From Pseudomonas sessilinigenes (GTDB lineage: Bacteria > Pseudomonadota > Gammaproteobacteria > Pseudomonadales > Pseudomonadaceae), in assembly GCF_003850565.1 (NCBI RefSeq), contig NZ_CP027706.1, forward strand, positions 1-64,000: a stretch of DNA of 64,000 nt. The letters are read 5' to 3'. The notes beneath the pieces are model-generated. The model was not told the origin of the DNA and searched no databases. It was given only the letters and a program-made list of their open reading frames with translations. Each line of letters starts with the position of its first letter. Position 1 is the stretch's first letter. A program made the position numbers and the translations under genes. Below, one piece after another: positions 48,660-57,281 of this stretch.

Positions 48660-49205
48660 TCAGGGCCGGTCGTAGCCTTCGGTCAGGTGCTGGTCCTTGA
48701 GCTTCACGTAGTTGCCGGCGCTGTAGGTGAAGAACGCGCGTTCCTTGTCGGTCAGGGCGCGCACTTGTTTCACTGGGCTGCCGACGTAGAGGAAGCCGCT
48801 GGCCAGGCGCTTGCCGGGGGGGACCAGGCTGCCGGCGCCGACCATCACGTCATCCTCCACTACCGCACCGTCCATGACGATGCTGCCCATGCCGATCAGC
48901 ACCCGGCTGCCGATGCTGCAGCCATGGAGCATGACCTTGTGGGCGATGGTCACGTCATCGCCGATCAACAGCGGGAAACCCTCGGGGTTGAACGGGCCGG
49001 CGTGGGTGATGTGCAGCACGCTGGCATCCTGCACGCTGGTGCGGGCGCCGATGCGGATGCGGTGCATGTCGCCGCGGATCACGGTCAGGGGCCAGACCGA
49101 GCTGTCGGCGCCGATCTCGACGTCGCCGATGACCACCGCCGAGTGGTCGACGAAGGCCCGCTCGCCGAGTTTCGGCGTGTGGGCCTGATAGGTGCGAATA
49201 GCCAA
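48660..49205 (-). CDS. Gamma-carbonic anhydrase-like hexapeptide protein
   Basis: The 181-residue YrdA-type protein forms a left-handed beta-helix from hexapeptide repeats (for example VVIGDVEIGADSSVWPLTVIRGDMHRIRIGART). It has the histidines of the trimeric metal site (HITHAG, IAHKVMLHGCSIG). Gamma-carbonic anhydrases hydrate CO2, but YrdA-group members are often of uncertain activity. It is divergent from prlC. Confidence 0.9.
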   Translation of the reverse strand: MAIRTYQAHTPKLGERAFVDHSAVVIGDVEIGADSSVWPLTVIRGDMHRIRIGARTSVQDASVLHITHAGPFNPEGFPLLIGDDVTIAHKVMLHGCSIGSRVLIGMGSIVMDGAVVEDDVMVGAGSLVPPGKRLASGFLYVGSPVKQVRALTDKERAFFTYSAGNYVKLKDQHLTEGYDRP

Positions 49206-49320
49206 GTGCGGGTGCCTCCCTGAGATTTATTAATGGGGTCTATAGCTGCCATGGCGGTCGATTGTAATTAAGATGGTGCTACGTTTCCCAAGCATGTTTC
49301 TTCCAGCCAAGGTGCCCACC

Positions 49321-51372
49321 GTGAGTGTGAACAACCCTCTTCTGCAGCCCTATGACCTGCCGCCGTTCTCGGCGATCCGCGCCGAACACGTACAACCGGC
49401 CATCGAACAGATCCTGGCTGACAACCGCGCCGCCATCGCCGAGATCCTCAAGACCCAGGCCACTGCGCCGACCTGGGCCGGCCTGGTGCTGGCCATGGAC
49501 GAACTCAACGATCGCCTGGGCGCTGCCTGGAGCCCGGTCAGCCATCTCAATGCCGTGTGCAACAGCGCCGAACTGCGCGACGCCTATGAGGCCTGCCTGC
49601 CGGCATTGAGCGCCTACTCCACCGAGATGGGCCAGAACCGCGAGCTGTTCCAGGCCTTCGACGCCCTGGCCAAGAGCCCGGAGGCGGCCGGTTTCGATGT
49701 GGCGCAAAAGACCATCCTCGAACACTCCCTGCGTGATTTCCGCCTGTCGGGTATCGACCTGCCGCCGGAGCAGCAGAAGCGCTACGCGCAAGTTCAGAGC
49801 AAGTTGTCCGAGCTGGGCAGTCGCTTCTCCAACCAGTTGCTCGATGCCACCCAGGCCTGGACCAAGCACATCACCGACGAAGCGGCGCTGGCCGGCCTCA
49901 CCGACTCGGCCAAGGCGCAGATGGCCGCCGCGGCCCAGGCCAAGGACCTGGACGGCTGGCTGATCACCCTGGAGTTCCCCAGCTACTACGCCGTCATGAC
50001 CTACGCCCAGGACCGTGCCCTGCGTGAAGAGGTCTACGCGGCCTACTGCACCCGGGCTTCCGATCAGGGCCCCAACGCCGGCCAGCACGACAACGGCCCG
50101 GTGATGCAGGAGATCCTCGACCTGCGCCAGGAACTGGCCAAGCTGTTGGGCTTTGCCAACTTTGCCGAGCTGAGCCTGGCCACCAAGATGGCCGAGTCCA
50201 GCGACCAGGTACTGGGTTTCCTGCGGGACCTGGCCAAGCGCAGCAAGCCGTTCGCCGCCCAGGACCTGGCACAGCTCAAGGCCTATGCCGCCGAGCAAGG
50301 CTGCCCTGACCTGCAAAGCTGGGACAGCGGTTTCTACGGCGAGAAGCTGCGCGAGCAGCGCTACAGCGTGTCCCAGGAAGCCCTGCGCGCCTACTTCCCG
50401 ATCGACAAGGTGCTGTCCGGCCTGTTCACTATCGTCCAGCGCCTGTACGGCATCGAGATCGCCGAGCAGAAGGGCTTCGACGCCTGGCACCCGGATGTCC
50501 GCCTGTTCGAGATCAAGGAAAACGGCCAGCACGTCGGCCGCTTCTTCTTCGACCTCTACGCCCGCGCCAACAAGCGTGGCGGTGCCTGGATGGACGGTGC
50601 CCGCGACCGTCGGCGTACCGCTGGCGGCGCGCTGCAGAGCCCGGTGGCCAACCTGGTGTGCAATTTCACTCCGGCCGTATCCGGCAAGCCAGCGCTGCTG
50701 ACCCACGATGAAGTCACCACCTTGTTCCACGAATTCGGCCACGGCCTGCACCACCTGCTGACCCGCATCGAGCATGCCGGCGTCTCCGGGATCAATGGCG
50801 TGGCCTGGGATGCCGTGGAGCTGCCGAGCCAGTTCATGGAGAACTGGTGCTGGGAACCCGAAGGCCTGGCGCTGATCTCCGGTCACCACGAGACCGGCGA
50901 CGCCCTGCCCCAGGACCTGCTGGACAAGATGCTGGCGGCCAAGAACTTCCAGTCCGGAATGATGATGGTGCGCCAGCTGGAGTTCTCGCTGTTCGACTTC
51001 GAACTGCACGCCACCCACGGCGATGGCCGCAATGTGTTGCAGGTGCTGGAAACCGTGCGCGATGAAGTCTCGGTGATGCGTCCACCGGCCTATAACCGCT
51101 TCCCTAACAGCTTCGCCCACATCTTCGCCGGTGGTTATGCCGCGGGTTACTACAGCTACAAGTGGGCTGAAGTGCTGTCGGCCGACGCCTTCTCGCGCTT
51201 CGAGGAAGAAGGTGTGCTCAACGCCGCGACCGGTCGTGCTTTCCGCGAGGCGATCCTGGCCCGTGGCGGTTCCCAGGAGCCGATGGTGCTGTTCGTCGAT
51301 TTCCGCGGACGGGCCCCGTCGATTGACGCACTCTTGCGCCACAGCGGCCTCAGCGAGGACGCGGCAGCATGA
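49321..51372 (+). CDS. prlC: Oligopeptidase A
   Basis: PrlC (OpdA) is a cytosolic M3 zinc oligopeptidase that degrades signal peptides and short peptides. The 683-residue protein has the zinc motif HEFGHGLHHLL near residue 470 with the distal Glu in NGVAWDAVELPSQFMENW. The GTG at 49321 (MSVNNPLLQPYDLPPFSA) after AAGGTG is the family start. An in-frame ATG upstream at 49273 adds non-homologous residues. Its stop overlaps the next start by 4 bp. Confidence 0.97.
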   Translation: MSVNNPLLQPYDLPPFSAIRAEHVQPAIEQILADNRAAIAEILKTQATAPTWAGLVLAMDELNDRLGAAWSPVSHLNAVCNSAELRDAYEACLPALSAYSTEMGQNRELFQAFDALAKSPEAAGFDVAQKTILEHSLRDFRLSGIDLPPEQQKRYAQVQSKLSELGSRFSNQLLDATQAWTKHITDEAALAGLTDSAKAQMAAAAQAKDLDGWLITLEFPSYYAVMTYAQDRALREEVYAAYCTRASDQGPNAGQHDNGPVMQEILDLRQELAKLLGFANFAELSLATKMAESSDQVLGFLRDLAKRSKPFAAQDLAQLKAYAAEQGCPDLQSWDSGFYGEKLREQRYSVSQEALRAYFPIDKVLSGLFTIVQRLYGIEIAEQKGFDAWHPDVRLFEIKENGQHVGRFFFDLYARANKRGGAWMDGARDRRRTAGGALQSPVANLVCNFTPAVSGKPALLTHDEVTTLFHEFGHGLHHLLTRIEHAGVSGINGVAWDAVELPSQFMENWCWEPEGLALISGHHETGDALPQDLLDKMLAAKNFQSGMMMVRQLEFSLFDFELHATHGDGRNVLQVLETVRDEVSVMRPPAYNRFPNSFAHIFAGGYAAGYYSYKWAEVLSADAFSRFEEEGVLNAATGRAFREAILARGGSQEPMVLFVDFRGRAPSIDALLRHSGLSEDAAA

Positions 51373-51656
51373 GTGAAGCCCCCGTGAAGACCAAGAAACG
51401 CTTTATCGCCGGTGCGGTTTGCCCGGCGTGCAGTGAGCAGGACAAGCTGATGATGTGGAGCGAAGACGACGTGCCCCATCGCGAGTGCGTGGCCTGCGGC
51501 TACGCCGACACCTTGAATGAGCAGGGACTGTCGGTACCCAAGGAATTGAGCACGCGGGTCAACACCGCGGCCCTCAAGGTGGCGGATGCCAAGGTGCAGT
51601 CGGTGCAGTTCTTCCCCAACCCCAAGTTGAAGAAGAAAACCGACGAACCCAAGTAA
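51369..51656 (+). CDS. YheV-family zinc-ribbon protein
   Basis: The 95-residue protein has a CPAC...CVAC zinc ribbon (residues about 18-43: AVCPACSEQDKLMMWSEDDVPHRECVACGYAD) and a Lys-rich tail, the YheV pattern. Its ATG overlaps the prlC stop (ATGA), so it is translated together with oligopeptidase A. Function unknown. The pairing with prlC is conserved in gammaproteobacteria. Confidence 0.92.
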   Translation: MSEAPVKTKKRFIAGAVCPACSEQDKLMMWSEDDVPHRECVACGYADTLNEQGLSVPKELSTRVNTAALKVADAKVQSVQFFPNPKLKKKTDEPK

Positions 51657-51666
51657 CCGGGACCCC

Positions 51667-51751
51667 CTGTAGGAGTGCAGCTTGCGCGCGATAGCGGTGT
51701 GTCAGACACATCGCGGCGCCTTCATCGCCAGCAAGCTTGGCTCCTGCAGCA
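51667..51751. repeat. REPIN between yheV-like and phosphatase genes
   Basis: CCTGTAGGAGTGCAGCTTGCGCGCGATAGCGG and CCATTCATCGCCAGCAAGCTTGGCTCCTGCAG-like halves face each other around GTGTGTCAGACACA, itself a short palindrome. This is a complete REPIN of the P. fluorescens type. Confidence 0.8.
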
Positions 51752-51772
51752 AAGCCCTCTCCCGCCTCGCAA

Positions 51773-52429
51773 TCAGTTCGCCGGCTTGCTGGCGCTGACC
51801 GTCTCGAACCAGCTCTTCACCGAACAGGTGGCGAACACGCTGGTGCTGCAATCGCCATTGGCCAGTGCGGTACGCAGTTTCTCCACATCGGCCTGCATCA
51901 TGTAGCGAATGCCGTCCTTGAAGTGGGCGCTGTCGCCGAATCCGCCCTGGGTCATTTCACTCAAGGCTTCCTCTTTGCTCCAGCCCTGGATCACCACCCG
52001 GTACATCGCCGACATCAGGCCGGTGCGGTCCGAGCCATGCTTGCAGTGCATCAGCACCGGGCCCTGGGCTTCGGCGCTCTGGATCGCGCGCAAGGCCTTG
52101 AGCACATCGGCGTCGTCCACGTGGTTGGTGCGGTAAGGCAGCTGGACCTGATGGATGTTTGGAGCCGTCAGCCAACTGCTGTCCGATTCCGGCAGGAAGT
52201 TGATCACCGTCCCGACCTTGAGTTGCTCCAGCAGTGGCACGGCGTCTTTGTCCGGCAGGGCGCTGCGGTACAGGGTTGGCGACATCTGGTACAGGTTGTA
52301 CTGCTTGGCCACGGGCTGGGCCCATTGTTCCGGTCGGCTGGCGGGGACATCGGCAGCCTGGGCCAGTGGACCTGCCAACAGGGCCAGCAACGCCAGGCAC
52401 AACGCAGGAACGAAATGAATTCTCGACAT
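51773..52429 (-). CDS. TpbA-like periplasmic dual-specificity phosphatase
   Basis: The 218-residue protein has a signal peptide (FVPALCLALLALLAGPLAQA) and a cysteine-phosphatase loop HCKHGSDRTG (C129, R135) with a candidate general acid at D105. P. aeruginosa TpbA is the same length and has the same layout (a periplasmic tyrosine phosphatase that lowers c-di-GMP and biofilm by acting on TpbB). Its cognate cyclase is not next to it here, so the target is unproved. Confidence 0.87.
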   Translation of the reverse strand: MSRIHFVPALCLALLALLAGPLAQAADVPASRPEQWAQPVAKQYNLYQMSPTLYRSALPDKDAVPLLEQLKVGTVINFLPESDSSWLTAPNIHQVQLPYRTNHVDDADVLKALRAIQSAEAQGPVLMHCKHGSDRTGLMSAMYRVVIQGWSKEEALSEMTQGGFGDSAHFKDGIRYMMQADVEKLRTALANGDCSTSVFATCSVKSWFETVSASKPAN

Positions 52430-52727
52430 GGACAGGGGTCACTGATGAGGGGCAATGGTAGGGAGTGTCGACCATGGGCGGTCAAAGCCCTGTGAGCCTC
52501 CTGTCAAAGAATCGTGAAGCCTGTTTCTGGTCCGCTATTTTTTTCAGTATCTGATGTGTTTTTTCCGACTGAAACGATTCATCAGGATGCTTAGGCTGCT
52601 ACCATTTGTAACTAAAGTTTGCTGATGTGTTCATAAGCCTGGGCCCTGCCCGGCTTTTTGCGTTGCCAAAACACAAAGTCGCGCCATGACGCGGCTGAAA
52701 TCCATCAATGCCTGATGAGGTGCACCC
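52430..52727. other. Control region between the phosphatase and gluconate dehydrogenase genes
   Basis: The divergent intergenic region is AT-richer than its neighbours (CTATTTTTTTCAG, GTTTTTTCCG). It carries a terminator-like hairpin on the plus strand at 52636-52659. It should hold both promoters. I see no clear operator. Confidence 0.5.
52636..52659 (+). terminator. Terminator-like hairpin in the gluconate dehydrogenase leader
   Basis: AGCC-T-GGG-CCCTG-CCC-GGCT followed by TTTTT forms a stem with one bulge and a T-run. It points toward the dehydrogenase genes, 69 bp before the first ATG, yet no plus-strand gene lies upstream, so it would act as an attenuator or end a small RNA. Confidence 0.55.
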
Positions 52728-53477
52728 ATGTCCGATCAAGATCGAGACAACCCGCGGCGTGAGTTCTTGCGCAAATCCCTGACCTTGATCCCGGTGGTCA
52801 CCGTGGCCAGTACCGGCCTGGGCAGCAGCATGCTGGCCGTGGCTCCCGAGGCTGTCGCAGCCGAAAAGCCCACTGCGCCGAGCAAGCAGGCCAGCAGCAC
52901 CCACTATGAACCCAGCTACTTCACTGCCGAGGAGTGGGCCTTTATCCAGGCAGCGGTGGAGCGCCTGATCCCGGCGGACGACATGGGGCCTGGCGCGTTG
53001 GAAGCCGGCGTTCCGGAATACATCGACCGACAGATGAACACCTCCTACGCCGCCGGTGCCCTGTGGTACATGCAAGGCCCGTTCAAGGCCGATGCTGCGC
53101 CAGAGATGGGCTGGCAGAGCAAGCTGGTGCCCAAGGAGATCTATCGCCTGGGTATCGCTGCCACGGACGCCTGGTGCAAAGGCCTCAAGGGCCAAACATT
53201 TGCTGCTCAAGACAGCGCTACCCGAGACGAATTGCTCAAGCAACTGGAGGCGGGTACGCCGCAGTTCGACACGGTTCCGGCCAAGCTGTTCTTCAACCTG
53301 CTGTTGCAGAACACCAAGGAGGGTTTCTTCAGCGACCCGATCCACGGTGGCAACAAGGGCCTGGTGGGCTGGACCCTGATCGGCTTCCCCGGCGCGCGCG
53401 CCGATTTCATGGATTGGGTGGAGCGTAACGAGCAGTACCCCTTCCCGGCAGTATCGATTCGCGGCGAGAGGGCTTGA
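52728..53477 (+). CDS. Gluconate 2-dehydrogenase gamma subunit
   Basis: This 249-residue Tat-exported small subunit has a twin-arginine signal (RREFLRKS, R10-R11) with a hydrophobic stretch and cleavage near AVAAEKP. The mature domain (about 55-240: ERLIPADDMGPGALEAGVPEYIDRQM) is the 'gluconate 2-dehydrogenase subunit 3' family. It escorts the FAD subunit to the periplasm. It is the first gene of the operon gamma - FAD - cytochrome c, with the next ATG 3 bp after its stop. Confidence 0.94.
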   Translation: MSDQDRDNPRREFLRKSLTLIPVVTVASTGLGSSMLAVAPEAVAAEKPTAPSKQASSTHYEPSYFTAEEWAFIQAAVERLIPADDMGPGALEAGVPEYIDRQMNTSYAAGALWYMQGPFKADAAPEMGWQSKLVPKEIYRLGIAATDAWCKGLKGQTFAAQDSATRDELLKQLEAGTPQFDTVPAKLFFNLLLQNTKEGFFSDPIHGGNKGLVGWTLIGFPGARADFMDWVERNEQYPFPAVSIRGERA

Positions 53478-53479
53478 GC

Positions 53480-55264
53480 ATGGCGACAGTGATGAAGAAG
53501 GTCGACGCAGTGATCGTCGGGTTTGGCTGGACCGGCGCGATCATGGCCAAGGAGCTGACCGAGGCGGGGCTCAACGTGCTGGCGCTGGAGCGCGGGCCGA
53601 TGCAGGACACCTACCCGGACGGCAGTTATCCCCAGGTGATCGACGAGCTCACCTACAGCGTGCGCAAGAAGCTCTTCCAGGACATTTCCAAGGAAACGGT
53701 GACCATCCGCCACAGCGTCAACGACGTGGCCCTGCCCAACCGCCAACTGGGCGCGTTCCTGCCGGGCAATGGCGTGGGCGGCGCCGGGTTGCACTGGTCC
53801 GGCGTGCATTTTCGTGCCGATCCCATCGAGTTGCGCATGCGCAGCCACTATGAAGAACGCTACGGCAAGAACTTCATCCCCAAGGACATGACCATCCAGG
53901 ACTTCGGAGTCACCTACGAAGAGCTGGAGCCATTCTTCGACTATGCGGAAAAGGTCTTCGGTACCTCGGGCCAGGCCTGGACCGTGAAGGGCCAGCTGGT
54001 GGGCGAAGGCAAGGGCGGCAACCCCTATGCACCGGATCGCTCGGATCACTTCCCGCTGGAGTCGCAGAAGAACACCTATTCCGCCCAGCTGTTCCAGAAA
54101 GCCGCCAATGAAGTGGGCTACAAGCCCTACAACCTGCCGTCGGCCAATACCTCGGGGCCCTACACCAACCCCTATGGCGCGCAGATGGGGCCGTGCAACT
54201 TCTGCGGTTTCTGCAGTGGCTACGTCTGCTACATGTATTCCAAGGCCTCGCCCAACGTGAACATCCTGCCGGCCCTCAAGCCGCTGCCGAATTTCGAGTT
54301 GCGGGCCAATTCCCATGTGCTCAAGGTCAACCTGGACAGCAGCAAGACCCTGGCCACCGGCGTCACCTACGTCGACGCCCAGGGGCGCGAGATCGAGCAA
54401 CCGGCAGACCTGGTGATCCTCGGCGCCTTCCAGTTCCACAACGTGCGCCTGATGCTGCTCTCGGGCATCGGCAAGCCCTACGACCCGATCACCGGCGAAG
54501 GCGTGGTGGGCAAGAACTTCGCCTACCAGAACATGGCCACCATCAAGGCCTACTTCGACAAGGACGTGCACACCAACAACTTCATCGGCGCCGGTGGCAA
54601 CGGCGTGGCGGTGGACGACTTCAACGCCGACAACTTCGACCACGGCCCCCATGGTTTCGTCGGTGGTTCGCCATTCTGGGTCAACCAGGCCGGCAGCCGG
54701 CCGATCGCCGGGACGTCCAACCCGCCAGGCACCCCGGCCTGGGGCAGCGCCTGGAAGAAGGCCACGGCCGACTACTACACCCACCAGGTGTCCATGGACG
54801 CCCACGGCGCGCACCAGTCCTACCGGGGCAACTACCTCGACCTGGACCCGGTCTACCGCGATGCCTACGGCTTGCCCCTGCTGCGGATGACCTTCGACTG
54901 GCAGGAAAACGACATCAAGATGAACCGCTTCATGGTCGAGAAGATGGGCAAGATCGCCCAGGCGATGAACCCCAAGGCCATCGCCCTGCTGGGCAAGCAG
55001 GTCGGTGAGCACTTCAACACCGCCTCCTACCAGACCACTCACCTGAACGGTGGCGCGATCATGGGCACCGACCCCAAGACCAGCGCCCTGAACCGCTACT
55101 TGCAGAGCTGGGACGTACACAACGTGTTCGTGCCTGGAGCCTCGGCCTTTCCCCAGGGCCTGGGCTACAACCCCACCGGGCTGGTGGCGGCGCTGACCTA
55201 CTGGTCGGCGCGGGCGATCCGCGAGCAGTACCTGAAGAACCCCGGCCCGCTGGTCCAGGCATAA
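53480..55264 (+). CDS. Gluconate 2-dehydrogenase FAD subunit (GMC oxidoreductase)
   Basis: The 594-residue GMC-family flavoprotein oxidises D-gluconate to 2-ketogluconate in the periplasm. It shows the FAD loop VIVGFGWTGAIMAKEL near residue 10, NGVGGAGLHWSGVHF near 97, a Cys cluster GPCNFCGFCSGYVCYMY near 240 that may bind an Fe-S cluster as in related enzymes, and C-terminal GMC_C. It has no signal of its own and is probably co-exported with the Tat-borne gamma subunit. The upstream TTG at 53474 is not needed. Confidence 0.95.
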   Translation: MATVMKKVDAVIVGFGWTGAIMAKELTEAGLNVLALERGPMQDTYPDGSYPQVIDELTYSVRKKLFQDISKETVTIRHSVNDVALPNRQLGAFLPGNGVGGAGLHWSGVHFRADPIELRMRSHYEERYGKNFIPKDMTIQDFGVTYEELEPFFDYAEKVFGTSGQAWTVKGQLVGEGKGGNPYAPDRSDHFPLESQKNTYSAQLFQKAANEVGYKPYNLPSANTSGPYTNPYGAQMGPCNFCGFCSGYVCYMYSKASPNVNILPALKPLPNFELRANSHVLKVNLDSSKTLATGVTYVDAQGREIEQPADLVILGAFQFHNVRLMLLSGIGKPYDPITGEGVVGKNFAYQNMATIKAYFDKDVHTNNFIGAGGNGVAVDDFNADNFDHGPHGFVGGSPFWVNQAGSRPIAGTSNPPGTPAWGSAWKKATADYYTHQVSMDAHGAHQSYRGNYLDLDPVYRDAYGLPLLRMTFDWQENDIKMNRFMVEKMGKIAQAMNPKAIALLGKQVGEHFNTASYQTTHLNGGAIMGTDPKTSALNRYLQSWDVHNVFVPGASAFPQGLGYNPTGLVAALTYWSARAIREQYLKNPGPLVQA

Positions 55265-55270
55265 GGAGCG

Positions 55271-56581
55271 ATGACCATGAAAGCACTCGTTATCGCCAGT
55301 CTGGCGCTGTTGGGCAGCGCCTCTCTCCAGGCCGCCGAAGTCGACCAGGCCCTGGTCAAGCAGGGCGAATACCTGGCCCGTGCCGGTGACTGCGTCGCCT
55401 GCCACACCGCCAAGGACGGCAAGCCGTTCGCCGGCGGCTTGCCGATGGAAACCCCGATCGGGGTGATCTATTCCACCAACATCACTCCGGACAAGACCGG
55501 TATCGGCGACTACAGCTTCGAGGACTTCGACCAGGCCGTGCGCCATGGCGTGGCCAAGAACGGCAGCACGTTGTACCCGGCCATGCCCTTCCCGTCCTAC
55601 GCCCGGGTCAACGACGCCGACATGCAGGCGCTCTACGCCTACTTCATGCACGGCGTGGCGCCGGTGGTGCGGGACAACCAGGACAGCGACATTCCCTGGC
55701 CCCTGAGCATGCGCTGGCCGTTGTCGATCTGGCGCTGGATGTTCGCCCCGAGCGTGGCGCCAGCCGCCGTGGCTGCCGACAGCGACCCGTTGATCAGCCG
55801 TGGCGCCTACCTGGTGGAAGGCCTGGGCCACTGTGGCGCCTGCCATACGCCACGGGCGCTGACCATGCAGGAGAAGGCCCTGAGCGCCAGTGAAGGCAGT
55901 GCCTTCCTGTCCGGCAGCGCACCGCTGGAGGGCTGGATCGCCAAGAGCCTGCGTGGCGATCACAAGGACGGCCTGGGCAGTTGGAGCGAAGAGCAACTGG
56001 TGCAGTTCCTCAAGACCGGCCGCAGCGATCGCAGCGCGGTGTTCGGCGGCATGAGCGACGTGGTGGTCCACAGCATGCAGTACATGAATGACCAGGACCT
56101 GACGGCCATCGCTCGCTACCTCAAGTCGCTGCCGGCCAACGATCCGGCCGACCAGCCGCACCAGTACGACAAGCAAGTGGCCGATGCCCTGTGGAAAGGC
56201 GACGACAGCAAGCCGGGCGCCTCGGTGTACATCGACAACTGCGCCGCCTGCCACCGTACCGATGGCCATGGCTACACCCGGGTGTTCCCGGCGCTGGCCG
56301 GCAACCCGGTGCTGCAATCGGAGGACGCCACCTCGCTGATCAACATCGTGCTCAAGGGCGGTACCCTGCCCGCCACCCGCAGCGCGCCGTCGACCCTCAC
56401 CATGCCGCCCTTCGCCTGGCGGCTGTCGGACCAGGAGGTGGCCGACGTGGTCAGCTTCATCCGCAGCAGCTGGGGCAACCAGGGGGCGCCGGTGAAGGCC
56501 GCGGATGTGGCCGGGCTGCGTGACGGGCGCCTGCAGAGCACCTCCAACGATGACCTGGGCAACGTGATTCCACGTCACTAA
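55271..56581 (+). CDS. Triheme cytochrome c subunit of gluconate 2-dehydrogenase
   Basis: The 436-residue protein has a signal peptide (MKALVIASLALLGSASLQA) and three heme-c motifs, CVACH, CGACH and CAACH, in three cytochrome domains. It passes electrons from the FAD subunit to ubiquinone or the terminal oxidase. It lies 6 bp after the FAD subunit. The same three-gene order occurs in P. aeruginosa (PA2264-PA2266). Confidence 0.96.
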   Translation: MTMKALVIASLALLGSASLQAAEVDQALVKQGEYLARAGDCVACHTAKDGKPFAGGLPMETPIGVIYSTNITPDKTGIGDYSFEDFDQAVRHGVAKNGSTLYPAMPFPSYARVNDADMQALYAYFMHGVAPVVRDNQDSDIPWPLSMRWPLSIWRWMFAPSVAPAAVAADSDPLISRGAYLVEGLGHCGACHTPRALTMQEKALSASEGSAFLSGSAPLEGWIAKSLRGDHKDGLGSWSEEQLVQFLKTGRSDRSAVFGGMSDVVVHSMQYMNDQDLTAIARYLKSLPANDPADQPHQYDKQVADALWKGDDSKPGASVYIDNCAACHRTDGHGYTRVFPALAGNPVLQSEDATSLINIVLKGGTLPATRSAPSTLTMPPFAWRLSDQEVADVVSFIRSSWGNQGAPVKAADVAGLRDGRLQSTSNDDLGNVIPRH

Positions 56582-56626
56582 TGGCAGGAGCGGCGCCCGC
56601 AACGGGCGCCGGTTGGATGCAGCCCT

Positions 56627-56983
56627 TCAACCCCGGGGGAAGGGCTGGATCCCCAGCTGGCTTTGTAGCTGGTAGCCGGCGATGCAGTCCGCCAATCCGG
56701 CGTTCATCAAGTCTTCCCAGCTCGCCGGCAGCAGGCCGATGTCGTCGTGGTGAGGGCGCCAGTGCGCCTCGGCGAACTTCGGATCGGCTGCATCGAAGGG
56801 CTGCGGGCCGCTCACCGCGGCTTGCCGGATGTCCTGGGTGCACAGGTCGAACTCGCAGGCCAGGCCCCAGAGCTGGCCATCTGCGGCCCTGACGATGATC
56901 AGGTCGGCGCCTTGCTCGTAGCTCGGCAGGTAGGCGTGCGCTGCATAGAAGATCTTTTCCAGTGTGCCGGGTGTCCTGGGCAT
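56627..56983 (-). CDS. Hypothetical small cytosolic protein
   Basis: The 118-residue protein (MPRTPGTLEKIFYAAHAYLPSY) has no signal peptide, is acidic and Trp-rich (SWEDLMNAGLADCIAGYQLQ) and is unrecognised. AAGGAGC before the ATG and normal codon use support a real gene. It converges on the cytochrome c gene and is divergent from the radical SAM gene. Confidence 0.7.
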   Translation of the reverse strand: MPRTPGTLEKIFYAAHAYLPSYEQGADLIIVRAADGQLWGLACEFDLCTQDIRQAAVSGPQPFDAADPKFAEAHWRPHHDDIGLLPASWEDLMNAGLADCIAGYQLQSQLGIQPFPRG

Positions 56984-57281
56984 TGTCGTGCTCCTTTGGT
57001 GGTCGCCCGCGTTATAGCGCAGGCAGCGTCGTTGCCGCGAATCCTTCGCAGGCCTTTGCGCCTGTCGACCTTCTGCGAGCTCAAGGACCAGGCCGGCCCT
57101 GATCTCGATTCGAAGGTGATGTTGAGCTTTGGCGGGAGTTGCCAGGAGCTGGAAACCATCAGGGATGGATGGGCGCTACTGACCCGTTCGCTGACCAAGC
57201 TTGCGAGCGTTCTGCTCGACGGCGCTAGGCAGCTTGCCGCAGCTCAATTACTGTATGTGCATACAGTTATGGAGTGCCCCC
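56984..57281. other. Upstream region of the radical SAM gene
   Basis: Apart from the LexA box near its right end, this interval has a plus-strand open frame (around 57060-57250, reading STFCELKDQAGPDLDSKVML) with no convincing start. It could be a decayed gene fragment. No other element is evident. Confidence 0.4.
57251..57266. promoter_or_regulatory. LexA (SOS) box
   Basis: CTGTATGTGCATACAG is a perfect match to the gammaproteobacterial SOS consensus CTGT-N8-ACAG and is itself palindromic apart from the central bases. It lies 15 bp before the ATG of the radical SAM gene, a position that should overlap its promoter or transcript start. Confidence 0.88.

Noticed and set aside
53207..56602. 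Minus-strand open frame of 1131 codons across the gluconate dehydrogenase genes
   Set aside because: It is a shadow of high-GC third-position bias in the real genes on the other strand. It has no ribosome binding site or recognisable domain.
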